64,000 nt of DNA. Origin: a bacterium (GTDB lineage Bacteria > CAIWAD01). Position 1 is the first letter of the stretch, and each line of letters starts with the position of its first letter. Below the pieces are notes generated by a model, which had not been told where the DNA came from, did no database searches, and worked only from the letters and a program-made list of their open reading frames with translations. This document shows, one piece after another, positions 17,099-26,359 of the stretch. The stretch covers positions 1 to 64,000 of the forward strand of contig JAUXWS010000064.1 of assembly GCA_030685015.1 (NCBI GenBank), in the 5' to 3' direction. The translations under genes and the position numbers were made by a program.

Positions 17099-18021
17099 TG
17101 GAGACGCGCTCCCTCAATCAGGGCGATGGGGCGCCGCGCCTCCCCGCTCCGGCGGCGAGCGGCCCGGCCCCGCGCCCGACCGAGCCCGGGACGGACGCCC
17201 TGGCCGGCGCCGGCCGCGACTTCGAACGCCTGCTGGTGGAGCAGATGCTGGTCTCCATGCAGGCCTCGCTCGAGGAAGGGCTCTTCGCCCGCGAAGGGGT
17301 CAGCCGCGAATGGTACACCAGCCTCTTCAACGAGGAGATGTCCAAGGAGATGACGGCGGGCGCCGGCCTGGGCCTCGCCTCCTCGCTGCTGGCGCAGCTG
17401 CGCCGGGAGGAGGGCGCCACCGCCGCCCAGCCCGGGCTGGAGCGCGCCCTGGCCGAGCTGGGCGCCCTGCCCTCCGGCCAGGAGTGGGCCGTCCAGGGTC
17501 TGGCCAGCCTCGACCGGGCCTTCGCCCTGCGCCGCCGGGAGCGCGAGCAGGCCGCCCTCGATCCCCTGGCCGCCCTGGGCCATTCCGCCGAGCTGGGCCG
17601 GGCCGCCCGCCCCTCTTTCCGGCGGCCGGACAGCGCCCGCGTCTCCGAGCTGCGCGAGCTGGCGGTGGAGGTGGCCCGCGAGGTGGGAGTGGAGCCGCGC
17701 CTGGCCATGGCCCTGGTCGAGACGGAGAGCGGTTGGGACGAGCGGGCGCGCAGCCGCAAGGGGGCGATGGGCCTGACCCAGCTGATGCCGGACACGGCCC
17801 GCGGCCTGGGCGTGCGCGATCCTTTCGACCCCCGCCAGAACCTCAAGGGCGGGCTGCGCTACCTGCGCCAGATGCTGGAGCGCTACGAGGACCGGCAACT
17901 GGCCCTGGCCGCCTACAACGCGGGGCCGGGCGCGGTGGACCGCGCCGGCGGCATTCCACCCTACGCCGAGACCCGCGCCTATGTCGCCAAGATCGAGCAA
18001 CTGATGGGACGGACGCCATGA
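17098..18021 (+). CDS. flgJ: FlgJ: rod-binding domain fused to a lytic transglycosylase
   Basis: 307 residues. Residues 40-100 are the FlgJ rod-cap domain (DFERLLVEQMLVSMQASL, LFAREGVSREWYTSLFNEEM). A linker rich in Glu, Ala and Leu (105-180) leads to a C-terminal SLT domain: ALVETESGWDERARSRKG with catalytic Glu210, AMGLTQLMPDTA, and LALAAYNAGPGAVDR. In E. coli FlgJ the second domain is a glucosaminidase-type (NlpC-unrelated) muramidase of another family. Here a Slt-type enzyme likely cuts peptidoglycan for the rod. No flgM lies between this gene and flgN. Confidence 0.93.
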   Translation: METRSLNQGDGAPRLPAPAASGPAPRPTEPGTDALAGAGRDFERLLVEQMLVSMQASLEEGLFAREGVSREWYTSLFNEEMSKEMTAGAGLGLASSLLAQLRREEGATAAQPGLERALAELGALPSGQEWAVQGLASLDRAFALRRREREQAALDPLAALGHSAELGRAARPSFRRPDSARVSELRELAVEVAREVGVEPRLAMALVETESGWDERARSRKGAMGLTQLMPDTARGLGVRDPFDPRQNLKGGLRYLRQMLERYEDRQLALAAYNAGPGAVDRAGGIPPYAETRAYVAKIEQLMGRTP

Positions 18022-18527
18022 ACGGAGCCCTGCACGACCTGGCCGAGCGCCTCGCCCAGCGACTGGACGAGGAGCTTGGCCTCTACCACGAGCTGGAGGA
18101 GGAGCTGTCCGGCCAGCTGGAGGCGCTCCAGTCCGGCGAGGCGGAGCGGGTCCAGGCGCGGGCCGAGGCCATCGAACGATGCCACCACCTGCTGCGGGGC
18201 CAGGAGCGCCGCCGCCGCCTGCTGCTCGAGGCCCTTGCCCGCGAATTCCCGGCGCCGCCGCCCCTCACCCTGCGCCTGGTGGCGGAGCGCTGCCCGCCCG
18301 CCCTCTCGACGCGCCTGCATGTGCTGGGCCGGCGCCTGCGCACCCGCCTGCATCGCGTCCACGAGCTGCGCGGCCTGACCGGACGGCTGGTGGAGCGCGG
18401 CCGACGCTTCAACCGGCGCCGCCTGGAATGGCTGCTGGGCAGTCTGCAGCCTGGTTCCACCTACGGACCGGACGCCCGGCCGCGCGAGGGCGGGGCGGGC
18501 AGCCGCCTCATCGACCGGAGGGCCTGA
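18018..18527 (+). CDS. flgN: FlgN-like flagellar export chaperone
   Basis: 169 residues, almost wholly helical with long Leu/Glu/Arg heptads (LYHELEEELSGQLEALQSGEAERVQ), then LTGRLVERGRRFNRRRLEWLLG and STYGPDARP, an end similar to the TYGxDG segment of FlgN. FlgN binds FlgK and FlgL, the next two genes, before export. Identification leans on position between flgJ and flgK because FlgN sequences diverge. Overlaps both neighbours. Confidence 0.8.
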   Translation: MNGALHDLAERLAQRLDEELGLYHELEEELSGQLEALQSGEAERVQARAEAIERCHHLLRGQERRRRLLLEALAREFPAPPPLTLRLVAERCPPALSTRLHVLGRRLRTRLHRVHELRGLTGRLVERGRRFNRRRLEWLLGSLQPGSTYGPDARPREGGAGSRLIDRRA

Positions 18528-19909
18528 TGTCCACCCTCACCGGCCTGCTCGACACGGCGCGCAGCGCCCTGCTCGCCCACCAGATGGCCCTCAACGTGAC
18601 GGGCCACAACGTGGCCAACGTGAGCACGGAGGGCTACACACGGCAGCGCCTGGAGCTGGGCGCCCGCCTGGGCAGCGAGCAGCGCCTGCGCGGCATCGGG
18701 GCCGGAGTGGAGCCCATCGCCCTCCAGCGCCTGCGCCTGGAGCACTTCGACCGCTCCTACCGGCGGGAGCTGGCCGGCCTGGGGTCCGCCGACCAGCGCG
18801 ACCAGCTGCTGCGCGGGATCGAGGCGGTGGTGGGGGAGCCGGGCACGCCGGGCGTGGGAGACGCCCTCGACTCCTTCTTCAGCGCCTGGGCGGATCTGGG
18901 CAACGAGCCGGCGGAGGAGAGTTACCGGCGGGCTGTGCTCGAGGCGGGGAGCCGCCTGGCCGGGCGGCTCAACCAGCTGAACGGCCAGTTGCGCGCCCAG
19001 CGCACCGACACCAACCTGGAAGTGGCCAGCATCGGCCGGCAGATCAACGAGAAGACGGCGCGCCTGGCCGACTTGAACCGCAACATCCAGTCGGCCGAGC
19101 AGGGCGGCCGCTCCGCCTCCGATCTGCGCGACGCCCGCGACCTGCTGGTGGACGACCTGGCCCGCCTGGTGGACGTGCGCGCCGCCGAGGACGCCCAGGG
19201 CACCTACCGCGTCTGGGTGGGCGGCCGGGCGCTGGTGGACGGCGTCCATGCCGTCCCCCTTTCCCTGCGGCAGGAGCCGGGCGGGGACGGCACCGTCCTC
19301 ACCCGCCTGGACTGGAGCGACACGGGCGCCGCCATCCGGCCGCGCTCGGGCGAACTGGCCGGCCTGCTCGAGGTGCGGGACACGGTCATCCCCGCCCGCC
19401 TGGCGGAGCTGGACGCCCTGGCCGCCGAGCTGGTGCGCGAGGTCAACACCCTGCATCGGGGGGGCTCGGACCTGGCCGGACGGGCCGGCCGCGACTTCTT
19501 CGACCCGGCCCGCCCGGGGGCGGCGGACATCGCCCTGAGCCGCTGGGTGCTGGACGATCCCCAGCGGGTGGCGGCCAGCGCCGACGGCGGAATCGGCAAT
19601 GGCGAGGCGGCGGCGGCCATCGCCCTGCTGGCCGAGCGGGGCCTGGCCGGCCTCTCCGGGCGCAGCCTGGGCGAGGCCTGGGGCAGCCTCGTCTCCCAGG
19701 TGGGCGCCGAGACGGCGCGCGCCGCCGACGAGCGGTCCATCCAGCAGGCCTTCGTCACCGAGCTGGACGCCCGCCGGCAGTCCATGTCGGGGGTCAACCT
19801 GGACGAGGAGCTGACCCGCATGATGGCCCAGGAGCAGGCCTATGCCGCCGCGGCGCGCGTCGTCTCGGTGGCGGACAACATGCTGCTGGAGGTCCTGAAA
19901 CTGGTGTAG
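18527..19909 (+). CDS. flgK: Hook-filament junction protein FlgK (HAP1)
   Basis: 460 residues, shorter than E. coli FlgK (547). The N-terminus STLTGLLDTARSALLAHQMALNVTGHNVANVSTEGYTRQRLEL is diagnostic. The centre has the AELDALAAELVREVNTLHRGGSD helix, and the C-terminus GVNLDEELTRMMAQEQAYAAAARVVSVADNMLLEVLKL matches FlgK. The reduced length is probably in the exposed middle domain. Joins the hook to the filament together with FlgL. Confidence 0.96.
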   Translation: MSTLTGLLDTARSALLAHQMALNVTGHNVANVSTEGYTRQRLELGARLGSEQRLRGIGAGVEPIALQRLRLEHFDRSYRRELAGLGSADQRDQLLRGIEAVVGEPGTPGVGDALDSFFSAWADLGNEPAEESYRRAVLEAGSRLAGRLNQLNGQLRAQRTDTNLEVASIGRQINEKTARLADLNRNIQSAEQGGRSASDLRDARDLLVDDLARLVDVRAAEDAQGTYRVWVGGRALVDGVHAVPLSLRQEPGGDGTVLTRLDWSDTGAAIRPRSGELAGLLEVRDTVIPARLAELDALAAELVREVNTLHRGGSDLAGRAGRDFFDPARPGAADIALSRWVLDDPQRVAASADGGIGNGEAAAAIALLAERGLAGLSGRSLGEAWGSLVSQVGAETARAADERSIQQAFVTELDARRQSMSGVNLDEELTRMMAQEQAYAAAARVVSVADNMLLEVLKLV

Positions 19910-19940
19910 CGGCTGACCGGGGGCGGCGGAAGGAGGGTGG

Positions 19941-20864
19941 ATGCGCATCACCAATCAGATGAAGGGCCAGAACAGCCTGCTCACCATCGAGCGGCGCGGC
20001 CAGGCCTTCGAGGCGGCCCAGCGCCGCATCACCACGGGCAAGCGGGTGGAGAAGCCCAGCGACGATGCCGCCGGCTCCTCGCGCATCCTCAAGCTGCGCT
20101 CCAGCCTGGCGCGCAACCTGCAGTACCAGCGCAACCTGGACACGGCGCGCATGCGGCTGGGCCACGCCGAGCTGAGCCTGCAGCGCGTGACGGACCAGCT
20201 GGACGAGGTGCGCGCCTTCGCCGTGCAGGCCGCCACCGACACGCTCACGCCCGAGGACCGCGTCCTCCTGGCCCAGGAGGTGGACCAGCTGCTCGAGAGC
20301 CTGTCCGGGGAGGCCAACCGGCGTTTCCTGGGGCACAGCCTCTACGCCGGCAGCCGCGTGGACAAGACCCCCTTCGCCGTCGTGCGCGACGAGGCGGGAC
20401 GCATCTCCCAGGTCACGGCGGTGTTGGAGTCGCAGGAGGGCCGCATCCTGGTCCCCCTCTCCGAGAACGAGGACGTCCAGGTCAACTTCCGCGGCACCGA
20501 GGTGTTCATGGGAGGCGTCCAGGGCAGCCCGGCCGACATCTTCCACACGCTCGTGGCGCTGCGTGACGGTCTCCTGGCGGGTGAGGGGGCGGCCCCCGGC
20601 GCGAGCCTCGAGCGCATCGACGCCACCATCGGCGCCGTCAACGGGGCACGGGCCGCTTTGGGGACGCGCATGCAGCGGGTGGAGGCGACGGAGATCCAGC
20701 TCTTCAGCCGGGAAGAGATGCTCAGCTCGAACCTGGGGGAAGTGGAGGACGCCGACCTGGCCGAGGCCATGATGCGCGCCACCCTCGAGCAGACCGGCTA
20801 CCAGGCGGCGCTCAAGTCGATCTCCCTGGCCATGTCGGTCAGTCTGCTCAACTTCATCGATTAG
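19941..20864 (+). CDS. flgL: Hook-filament junction protein FlgL (HAP3)
   Basis: 307 residues. N-terminal flagellin-like helix: MRITNQMKGQNSLLTIERRG, with RRITTGKRVEKPSDDAAGSSRILKLRS. C-terminal: LSSNLGEVEDADLAEAMMRATLEQTGYQAALKSISLAMSVSLLNFI. It is last in the visible flagellar operon; the usual csrA and fliW neighbours and flagellin genes are absent, as metH follows on the other strand nine bases on. Confidence 0.95.
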   Translation: MRITNQMKGQNSLLTIERRGQAFEAAQRRITTGKRVEKPSDDAAGSSRILKLRSSLARNLQYQRNLDTARMRLGHAELSLQRVTDQLDEVRAFAVQAATDTLTPEDRVLLAQEVDQLLESLSGEANRRFLGHSLYAGSRVDKTPFAVVRDEAGRISQVTAVLESQEGRILVPLSENEDVQVNFRGTEVFMGGVQGSPADIFHTLVALRDGLLAGEGAAPGASLERIDATIGAVNGARAALGTRMQRVEATEIQLFSREEMLSSNLGEVEDADLAEAMMRATLEQTGYQAALKSISLAMSVSLLNFID

Positions 20865-20873
20865 CCGGAGCGC

Positions 20874-23800
20874 TCAGACGGAGAAGTACCTGGCCTCCGG
20901 GTGGTGCACGATGACGGCCGAGGTGCTTTGCTCGGGCACGATCTGCCACTCCTCCGTCAAGCGGCAGCCGATGCGGTCCACCCCAAGGATGTCGGCCAGC
21001 AGGCGCTGGTCCTCCAAGCGCGGGCAGGCCGGGTAGCCGAAGGAGTAGCGGCTGCCCCGGTAGCCCTGGCGGAAGATCCCGGCCAGGCGGGGTGAATCCT
21101 CCCCGGCGATGCCCAACTCCTCGCGCATGCGGCGGTGCCAGGCCTCGGCCAGCGCCTCGGCCGCCTCCACCGACAGGCCATGCCTGTAGAGATACTCCTG
21201 GTAGCGGTCCGCCTCCAGGTGGCGCTTGGCCTCCGCTGTCGCCTCCGCCCCCACCGTCACCCATTGCACCCCCAGCACGTCGCGCCGGGGCGAACCGAGC
21301 GGGGCGAAGAAGTCGCTGATGCAGCGCCAGGGGGCCTCGCCCTGCCGCGGGAAGTCCAGGTGCCAGGCCGGGTCGCGCTCGTCCGGATGGCGCCAGATCC
21401 ACAAGCGCCTGCCCTCGGCCTGGGCCGGGAACCAGCCGTAGCAGAGGGCCGGGCGCAGCCAGTGGCGCGCCTCGGCGTCGGCCTGGAGCCGCGCCAGCAA
21501 TGGGCGGATCGTCTCCATCTCGATGCGTTGCCAGGCTTCGGCGTCCAGCCGGCCCCGCCGGAAACCCCACTCGCCGCGGGTCAGGGTGTTCAGGTTGAGC
21601 CAGGGCCAGACCTCGGCCAGGGGCAGCTCGGGCACCAGCCGCGCTCCCCAGAAGGGGGGTGTGGGCAGTTCGGCGAGGAGGGCCGGGCGGGAGTCGGCGG
21701 GGGCCGTGTCGAGGCGGGGGTCGAGCGCCGCCGGCACGGCGGGACGCAGCGGGACAAGGGCGGTCGCCTCCTCCCCGTCCGGCGACGCGGCCGCATCGCC
21801 CGGGGGGAGGGGCAGCGGTGCCGTGCCGGCCCGGGCGGCGCGGATGGACTCGAGGAGCTGGAGCCCCTCGAAGGCGTCGCGGGCGTAATGGAGGGGTCCG
21901 GGGTAGAGGGGACGCAGCTCCTCCTCCACGTGGCGGCGGTTGAGGGCGGCGCCGCCCAGGATGACGGGCAGCGTGATCCCCTCGCGGGCAAAGACCTCCA
22001 GGTTCTCCCGCATGACAAAGACGGATCGCACGAGCAGGCCGCTGAGGCCCACGGCGTCCGGCGGCTGGCGGCGGATCGCCTCGAGCAGGCCCTCCACCGG
22101 CACCTTGATCCCCAGGTTCTCCACGTCCCAGCCGTTGTTGCGCACGATGATGTCCACCAGGTTCTTGCCGATGTCGTGCACGTCGCCGCGCACGGTGGCG
22201 AGCAGGAGGCGGCCGCGGGCGGGGCCGCCCGCCCCGCCCAAGAGGGGCTCCAGGTGGCGCACGGCGCGCTTCATCGTCTCCGCGCTCTTCAGCACGAAAG
22301 GCAGCTGCAGCCGGCCGGCGGCGAAGAGTTCGCCCACCGTCCGCATGCCGGCCAGGAGGACCTCGTTGATCAGCTCCCAGGGCGGCCGTCCGGCGAGGGC
22401 CTCGTCCAGCTCGGCCTCCATCCCCTCCCCCCGGCCGTCCACGATGCGGGCCTGCAGCCGCTCCTCGAGCGGCCGCTCGTCGCGGGCGGCGGCGGGCCGG
22501 CGGGCGCTCTCCCCGCCGCCGGCGGCCAGCAGCTCGGCCAGGGGATCGCCCCGGCGATGGTCGCCGTCGATGAGGCGGTGGCACATGTCCTGCAGCGGCG
22601 CCGCGATCTGGTGGAGGGGGAGCAGGCGCCCGGCGTGGAGGATGGCGGCGTCGAGGCCGGCGTCGAGGGCCCGCTGGAGGAAGACGCTGTTGAGGATCTG
22701 GCGCAGGGCCGGCTTGAGGCCGAAGCTGATGTTGGAGACGCCCAGGCTGGTGCGCACGCCGGGCAGCTCCCGCTTGATGAGGCGGAGACCCTCGAGCGTG
22801 GCCAGGGCGCTGTGGCGGTCGTCGGGATCCCCCGTCGCCAACGTGAAGGTGAGGGGATCGAGCAGGAGGTCGCCGGGGGCCAGGCCGTGCTCGCCCGCCA
22901 GGTGGAGCAGGCGCCGCGCCACCTGCAGCTTGTGCTCGGGGGCGCGGGCCATCCCCTCCTCGTCGATGCAGAGGCCGACCACGGCCGCGCCGTGGATGCG
23001 GCACAGCTCGAGCACGGCGCGGGCGCGCCCCTCGCCGTCCTCGAGGTTGATCGAGTTGACCACGGCCCGGCCGCCCAGGCGCTCAAGGGCCGCCGCGATG
23101 ACGGGCGCCTCGGTGGAGTCGATCATGAGCGGCAGGGTGGCGGCCGTGGCCAGGCGCCGGCAGTACTCGTCCATGTCGGCCCGCTCGTCCCGGCCCACGC
23201 AGGCCACGCAGACGTCGAGCAGGTGGGCGCCCTCCGCCGCCTGCTCCTGCGCCATGGCGACCATCCCCTCCCAATCCCCCGCCTCCAGCAGCCGGCGGAA
23301 CTGGCGGGAGCCGTTGGCGTTGGTGCGCTCGCCGATGAGGAGCGGAGCGGGCTGCTGTTGCAGAGGCACGGCGCTGTAAAGACTGGCCGCCGCCTCCTGG
23401 GGCCGGGGGGCGCGCGGGGCCGGGCCGCGTCCGCGCAGGGCCTGGGCCAGGGCGGCCAGATGCTCGTGGGTGGTGCCGCAGCAGCCGCCGGCGATGCTGA
23501 CGCCGGCGTGCTCGACGAAATCCCTCAGCTCGGCGGCGAAGCGCTCGGGCGTCAGGTCGTAGACCATGCGGCCCCCCTCGGCGCGGGGCAGGCCGGCGTT
23601 GGGCTGCACGCTGAGCGGGAAGGGGCTGGCGCCGGCCAGCTGCAGCAATTGCGGTCGCATGGCGGCCGGGCCGGTGGCGCAGTTGAGGCCGAAGAAGGCG
23701 GGCCGGTAGGGCGCGACGGCGGCCAGCGCGGCGGTGGCCTCCGTGCCGAGCAGAAGCGTGCCGGCCGTCTCCACCGTCACCTGGACACCCACGGGCAGCC

Positions 23801-24350
23801 GCCGCCCCGTCCGCGCCAGGACGCGCCGGCAGGCTTCCAGGGCGGCCTTGGCCTGGAGCGGATCCTGCACCGTCTCGATGAGGAGGAGGTCGACCCCTCC
23901 CGCCACCAGTTCCTCCACCAGCGGCTCATAGGCGGCGGCAAGGGCCGCCCAACTGATCTGGCCCAGGCTGGCCAGGCGCGTGCCCGGTCCCATGCTGCCC
24001 GCCACCCAGCGCGGGCGGGAGGGGGTGGCGTACTCGTCCGCCACCCGGCGGGCGAGGGCGGCCGCGGCGTGGGCCAGCTCGCGCGCGGCGCCGCCCACGC
24101 CGTACTCGTCCAGCACGACGGAAAAGGCGCCGAAGGTGTTGGTCTCGATCAGGTCGCTGCCCGCTTCGAGGAAGCCGGCGTGGATCTCCCGGATGAGGTC
24201 GGGGCGGGTCAAGGTCAGCCACTCGTTGAGGCCCTCGTGTCCGGCGAAGGCCTCGGCGGGCGGGGCGGCGAACTGGATGCTGGTGCCCATGGCTCCGTCG
24301 AAGAGGAGCAGGTCGCGCCCCAGGCGGGACTCCAGGTCGGCTCGTGGCAT
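20874..24350 (-). CDS. metH: Cobalamin-dependent methionine synthase MetH
   Basis: 1158 residues. All four modules are present: homocysteine-binding (start DGAMGTSIQ; zinc cysteines in AGGCCGTTHEH, Cys290 and Cys291), pterin-binding (LLIGERTNANGSRQFR), the cap and B12 domain (cobalt ligand His725 in GDVHDIGKN), and the AdoMet reactivation domain (RYSFGYPACPRLEDQRLL near the end). It transfers a methyl group from methyl-THF to homocysteine. ATG 24350 is preferred over 24356 because AAGGA lies seven bases upstream. MetF, which makes the methyl donor, is divergent. Confidence 0.97.
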   Translation of the reverse strand: MPRADLESRLGRDLLLFDGAMGTSIQFAAPPAEAFAGHEGLNEWLTLTRPDLIREIHAGFLEAGSDLIETNTFGAFSVVLDEYGVGGAARELAHAAAALARRVADEYATPSRPRWVAGSMGPGTRLASLGQISWAALAAAYEPLVEELVAGGVDLLLIETVQDPLQAKAALEACRRVLARTGRRLPVGVQVTVETAGTLLLGTEATAALAAVAPYRPAFFGLNCATGPAAMRPQLLQLAGASPFPLSVQPNAGLPRAEGGRMVYDLTPERFAAELRDFVEHAGVSIAGGCCGTTHEHLAALAQALRGRGPAPRAPRPQEAAASLYSAVPLQQQPAPLLIGERTNANGSRQFRRLLEAGDWEGMVAMAQEQAAEGAHLLDVCVACVGRDERADMDEYCRRLATAATLPLMIDSTEAPVIAAALERLGGRAVVNSINLEDGEGRARAVLELCRIHGAAVVGLCIDEEGMARAPEHKLQVARRLLHLAGEHGLAPGDLLLDPLTFTLATGDPDDRHSALATLEGLRLIKRELPGVRTSLGVSNISFGLKPALRQILNSVFLQRALDAGLDAAILHAGRLLPLHQIAAPLQDMCHRLIDGDHRRGDPLAELLAAGGGESARRPAAARDERPLEERLQARIVDGRGEGMEAELDEALAGRPPWELINEVLLAGMRTVGELFAAGRLQLPFVLKSAETMKRAVRHLEPLLGGAGGPARGRLLLATVRGDVHDIGKNLVDIIVRNNGWDVENLGIKVPVEGLLEAIRRQPPDAVGLSGLLVRSVFVMRENLEVFAREGITLPVILGGAALNRRHVEEELRPLYPGPLHYARDAFEGLQLLESIRAARAGTAPLPLPPGDAAASPDGEEATALVPLRPAVPAALDPRLDTAPADSRPALLAELPTPPFWGARLVPELPLAEVWPWLNLNTLTRGEWGFRRGRLDAEAWQRIEMETIRPLLARLQADAEARHWLRPALCYGWFPAQAEGRRLWIWRHPDERDPAWHLDFPRQGEAPWRCISDFFAPLGSPRRDVLGVQWVTVGAEATAEAKRHLEADRYQEYLYRHGLSVEAAEALAEAWHRRMREELGIAGEDSPRLAGIFRQGYRGSRYSFGYPACPRLEDQRLLADILGVDRIGCRLTEEWQIVPEQSTSAVIVHHPEARYFSV

Positions 24351-24547
24351 GGCCATTCCTTTCCGGACGATGACTACCTTGCGCCCCGACTTCGATCGAC
24401 CGGACAAGCACCCACGCCATGCGACGACCCGCCGCGGCGAGGCCCGCGGGGCCGCTTCCGGCTGCCCATGTGATGGCGGTTGCGAGCGGAACCCTTTCCT
24501 CCTCCGGCGCGGCCGGAGCGCGGCACAACCTAATGGAAAGCGAGGCC
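24351..24547. promoter_or_regulatory. Divergent metH/metF control region
   Basis: 197 bp between the two starts. Reading right, CTACCTTGCGCCC at 24374-24386 is a recurrent promoter-like box about 160 bp before metF. Reading left, the complement of 24523-24533 gives ATTAGGTTGTG (TAnnTTG) about 175 bp before metH. If both work, the two transcripts overlap at their 5' ends with long leaders. No SAM or cobalamin riboswitch core was recognised by eye. Confidence 0.35.
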
Positions 24548-25495
24548 ATGCGCATCCCGGACTTCCTGGCCGAACGCGGCGACCCCTTCTTCAGCTTCGA
24601 GCTGATCCCGCCCCTGCGCGGCGGCGGCATGGAGATGGTCCGCCGCTCGGTGGAGACCCTCCTCCCCTTCCGCCCCGCCTGGATCGACATCACCAACCAC
24701 GCCGCCGACTCCTGGTTCGAGGAGGGGGCGGACGGGTCCTGGCGCCGCCACATCTACCGCAAGCGGCCGGGCACACTGGGATTGTGCGCCGCCATCCGCT
24801 ACCAGTACGGGGTGGAGACCGTCCCCCACCTGCTCTGCGTCGGCTTCACCCGGGAGGAGACGGAGGACGCCCTGATCGAACTCTCCTACCTGGACATCCA
24901 CAATGTCCTGGCCGTGCGCGGCGACGTCCCCGAATGGCACGAGGTGCGGCCGGGGGCGCGCAACGCCCATGCCCTCGACCTGGTGCGGCAGGTGATGGAC
25001 ATGAACGCCGGGCGCTATCTCCACGAGCTGGCCGAGCGCCAGTGCGGCCGCTTCTCCGTGGGCGTGGCCGGTTACCCCGAGAAGCACGTGGAGGCGCCCA
25101 ACCTGCGGGAGGACCTGGCGCGGCTGAGGGCCAAAGTGGAGGCGGGGGCCCAATGGGTGGTGAGCCAGATGTGCTTCGACGCGGGTCGCTGGCTGGCCTG
25201 GGAGGCCCGCTGCCGGGAGGCCGGGATCAGCGTGCCGGTGCTGCCCGGCCTCAAGGTGGTCAGCCGCCTCCACCAGTTGAACAGCCTGCCCCGCCACTTC
25301 CATGTCGACCTGCCCGAGGAGCTGGTGGAGGAGCTGCGGGGCGCCGCCACGGCCGAGCAGCGGGAGGAGATCGGCGTGGCCCATGCCGCGGCCCAGGGTC
25401 GACGCCTGCTGGAGGGCGGCGCGCGCGGCCTGCACTTCTTCGTGACGGGGGACGCCGCGCTGGTCGCCCGCGCGCTGCGACGCATCGGACTGTGA
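24548..25495 (+). CDS. metF: Methylenetetrahydrofolate reductase MetF
   Basis: 315 residues from ATG 24548, placed after GGAAAGCGAGG; an earlier in-frame ATG at 24533 is possible. It has the TIM-barrel start FFSFELIPPLRGGGMEMV, WIDITNHAAD, GVETVPHLLCVGFTREETEDALIELSYLDIHNVLAVRGD, SVGVAGYPEKHVEAPN, and AGAQWVVSQMCFDAGRW. It makes 5-methyl-THF using FAD and a reduced nicotinamide or ferredoxin, supplying the divergent MetH. Confidence 0.95.
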   Translation: MRIPDFLAERGDPFFSFELIPPLRGGGMEMVRRSVETLLPFRPAWIDITNHAADSWFEEGADGSWRRHIYRKRPGTLGLCAAIRYQYGVETVPHLLCVGFTREETEDALIELSYLDIHNVLAVRGDVPEWHEVRPGARNAHALDLVRQVMDMNAGRYLHELAERQCGRFSVGVAGYPEKHVEAPNLREDLARLRAKVEAGAQWVVSQMCFDAGRWLAWEARCREAGISVPVLPGLKVVSRLHQLNSLPRHFHVDLPEELVEELRGAATAEQREEIGVAHAAAQGRRLLEGGARGLHFFVTGDAALVARALRRIGL

Positions 25496-25539
25496 GGCGC
25501 CCCCGGCGGCCGCTCGGGCCTGGCCGGCGGGGGAGCGCC
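25496..25539 (+). terminator. GC-rich hairpin after metF
   Basis: GGCGCCCCCGGC can pair with GCCGGCGGGGGAGCGCC across a 15-nt loop just after the metF stop. There is no T tract, so it is an uncertain terminator or mRNA-end stabiliser. Confidence 0.3.
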
Positions 25540-25554
25540 CTGGTCCGGTCTTTG

Positions 25555-25563
25555 CTATCATGG
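25555..25563 (+). promoter_or_regulatory. CTATCATGG box, weak promoter candidate
   Basis: A weaker relative of the recurrent TAnnTTG box, 47 bp before the ATG at 25610 and after the metF hairpin. The TTG part reads ATG, so support is low. Confidence 0.25.
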
Positions 25564-25609
25564 CCGGGCCTGATGACATGAGGTCGATCAGACAGAAAGA
25601 AGGGAAGGC

Positions 25610-26347
25610 ATGAAGATCCTGACGATGGCCCTGGCCCTGGCCTTGCTGGCGGCGGGGGCGGATGCGGCCGGCTTCTCCGGCACGGTGAAGCAGACCATGA
25701 ATTCCGGCGGCTACACCTATGTCCTGCTTGACACGGGCCAGGGCGAGATCTGGCTGGCCGGGCCCGAGGCGAAGGTGAGCAAGGGACAGAAGCTCAGCAC
25801 GGGCGACGGCATGGCCATGCACGGCTTCCAGGCCAAGTCGCTGAACCGCACCTTCGACGAGATCTGGTTCGTCAACTCCTTGAGCGCCGGGGCGGGAAGC
25901 GGCGCCGCGGGCGGGGCCGCCATGGCCAACCCCCACGGCAGCCCGATGGGCAACCCCCACGCCGGCATGCCGCTGGCCAGCCAGGGCGCTCCCAAGCCGG
26001 GCGCCGCCAAACCCAAGGCGGGCAGCGTCAAGAAGGCGGGGCACACCGTCTCCGAACTCTATTTCCAGCCCCGCCTGCTGGCGGGCAAGACGGTGGAGGT
26101 GCGCGGCGTGGTGACCAAGTACAATGAGGGGATCATGGGATCCAACTGGATCCACCTGATGGACGGCACGGGCGAGCCGGGCCGCGACGACCTCGTCATC
26201 ACCACCAGCCAGACCTGCCAGGTGGGCGACCGCATCGTGGCCAAGGGGAAGCTGGCCGTGGACCGCGACCTGGGATCCGGCTATTTCTTCCCGGTGCTGG
26301 TGGAAGGCGCCGCCCTGACGGTGGAAGCAGCGGGAAAGGGCAAATAG
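25610..26347 (+). CDS. Exported protein with duplicated OB-fold-like domains
   Basis: 245 residues. Signal peptide MKILTMALALALLAAGADA. A first beta domain (GFSGTVKQTMNSGGYTYVLLDTG) is joined by a Gly/Pro/His/Met-rich linker (residues 105-135, repeated NPHG and GMP) to a second (TVEVRGVVTKYNEGIMGSNW, DDLVITTSQTCQVGDRIVAKG) that matches the OB-fold of NrfJ-like and tRNA_anti-like exported proteins. The His and Met in the linker could bind metal; this is inference. Good ribosome site (aagggaagg). Confidence 0.65.
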   Translation: MKILTMALALALLAAGADAAGFSGTVKQTMNSGGYTYVLLDTGQGEIWLAGPEAKVSKGQKLSTGDGMAMHGFQAKSLNRTFDEIWFVNSLSAGAGSGAAGGAAMANPHGSPMGNPHAGMPLASQGAPKPGAAKPKAGSVKKAGHTVSELYFQPRLLAGKTVEVRGVVTKYNEGIMGSNWIHLMDGTGEPGRDDLVITTSQTCQVGDRIVAKGKLAVDRDLGSGYFFPVLVEGAALTVEAAGKGK

Positions 26348-26359
26348 GGCGGGAGGCAC

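Noticed and set aside
21135-24473. Very long open frame on the plus strand opposite metH
   Set aside because: It mirrors a complete MetH with all catalytic motifs; its predicted protein is Gly/Arg/Glu low-complexity, typical of antisense frames in GC-rich DNA.
24351-24547. SAM or cobalamin riboswitch in the metH/metF region
   Set aside because: No conserved core (such as the B12 box) could be recognised by eye; a model search would be decisive.
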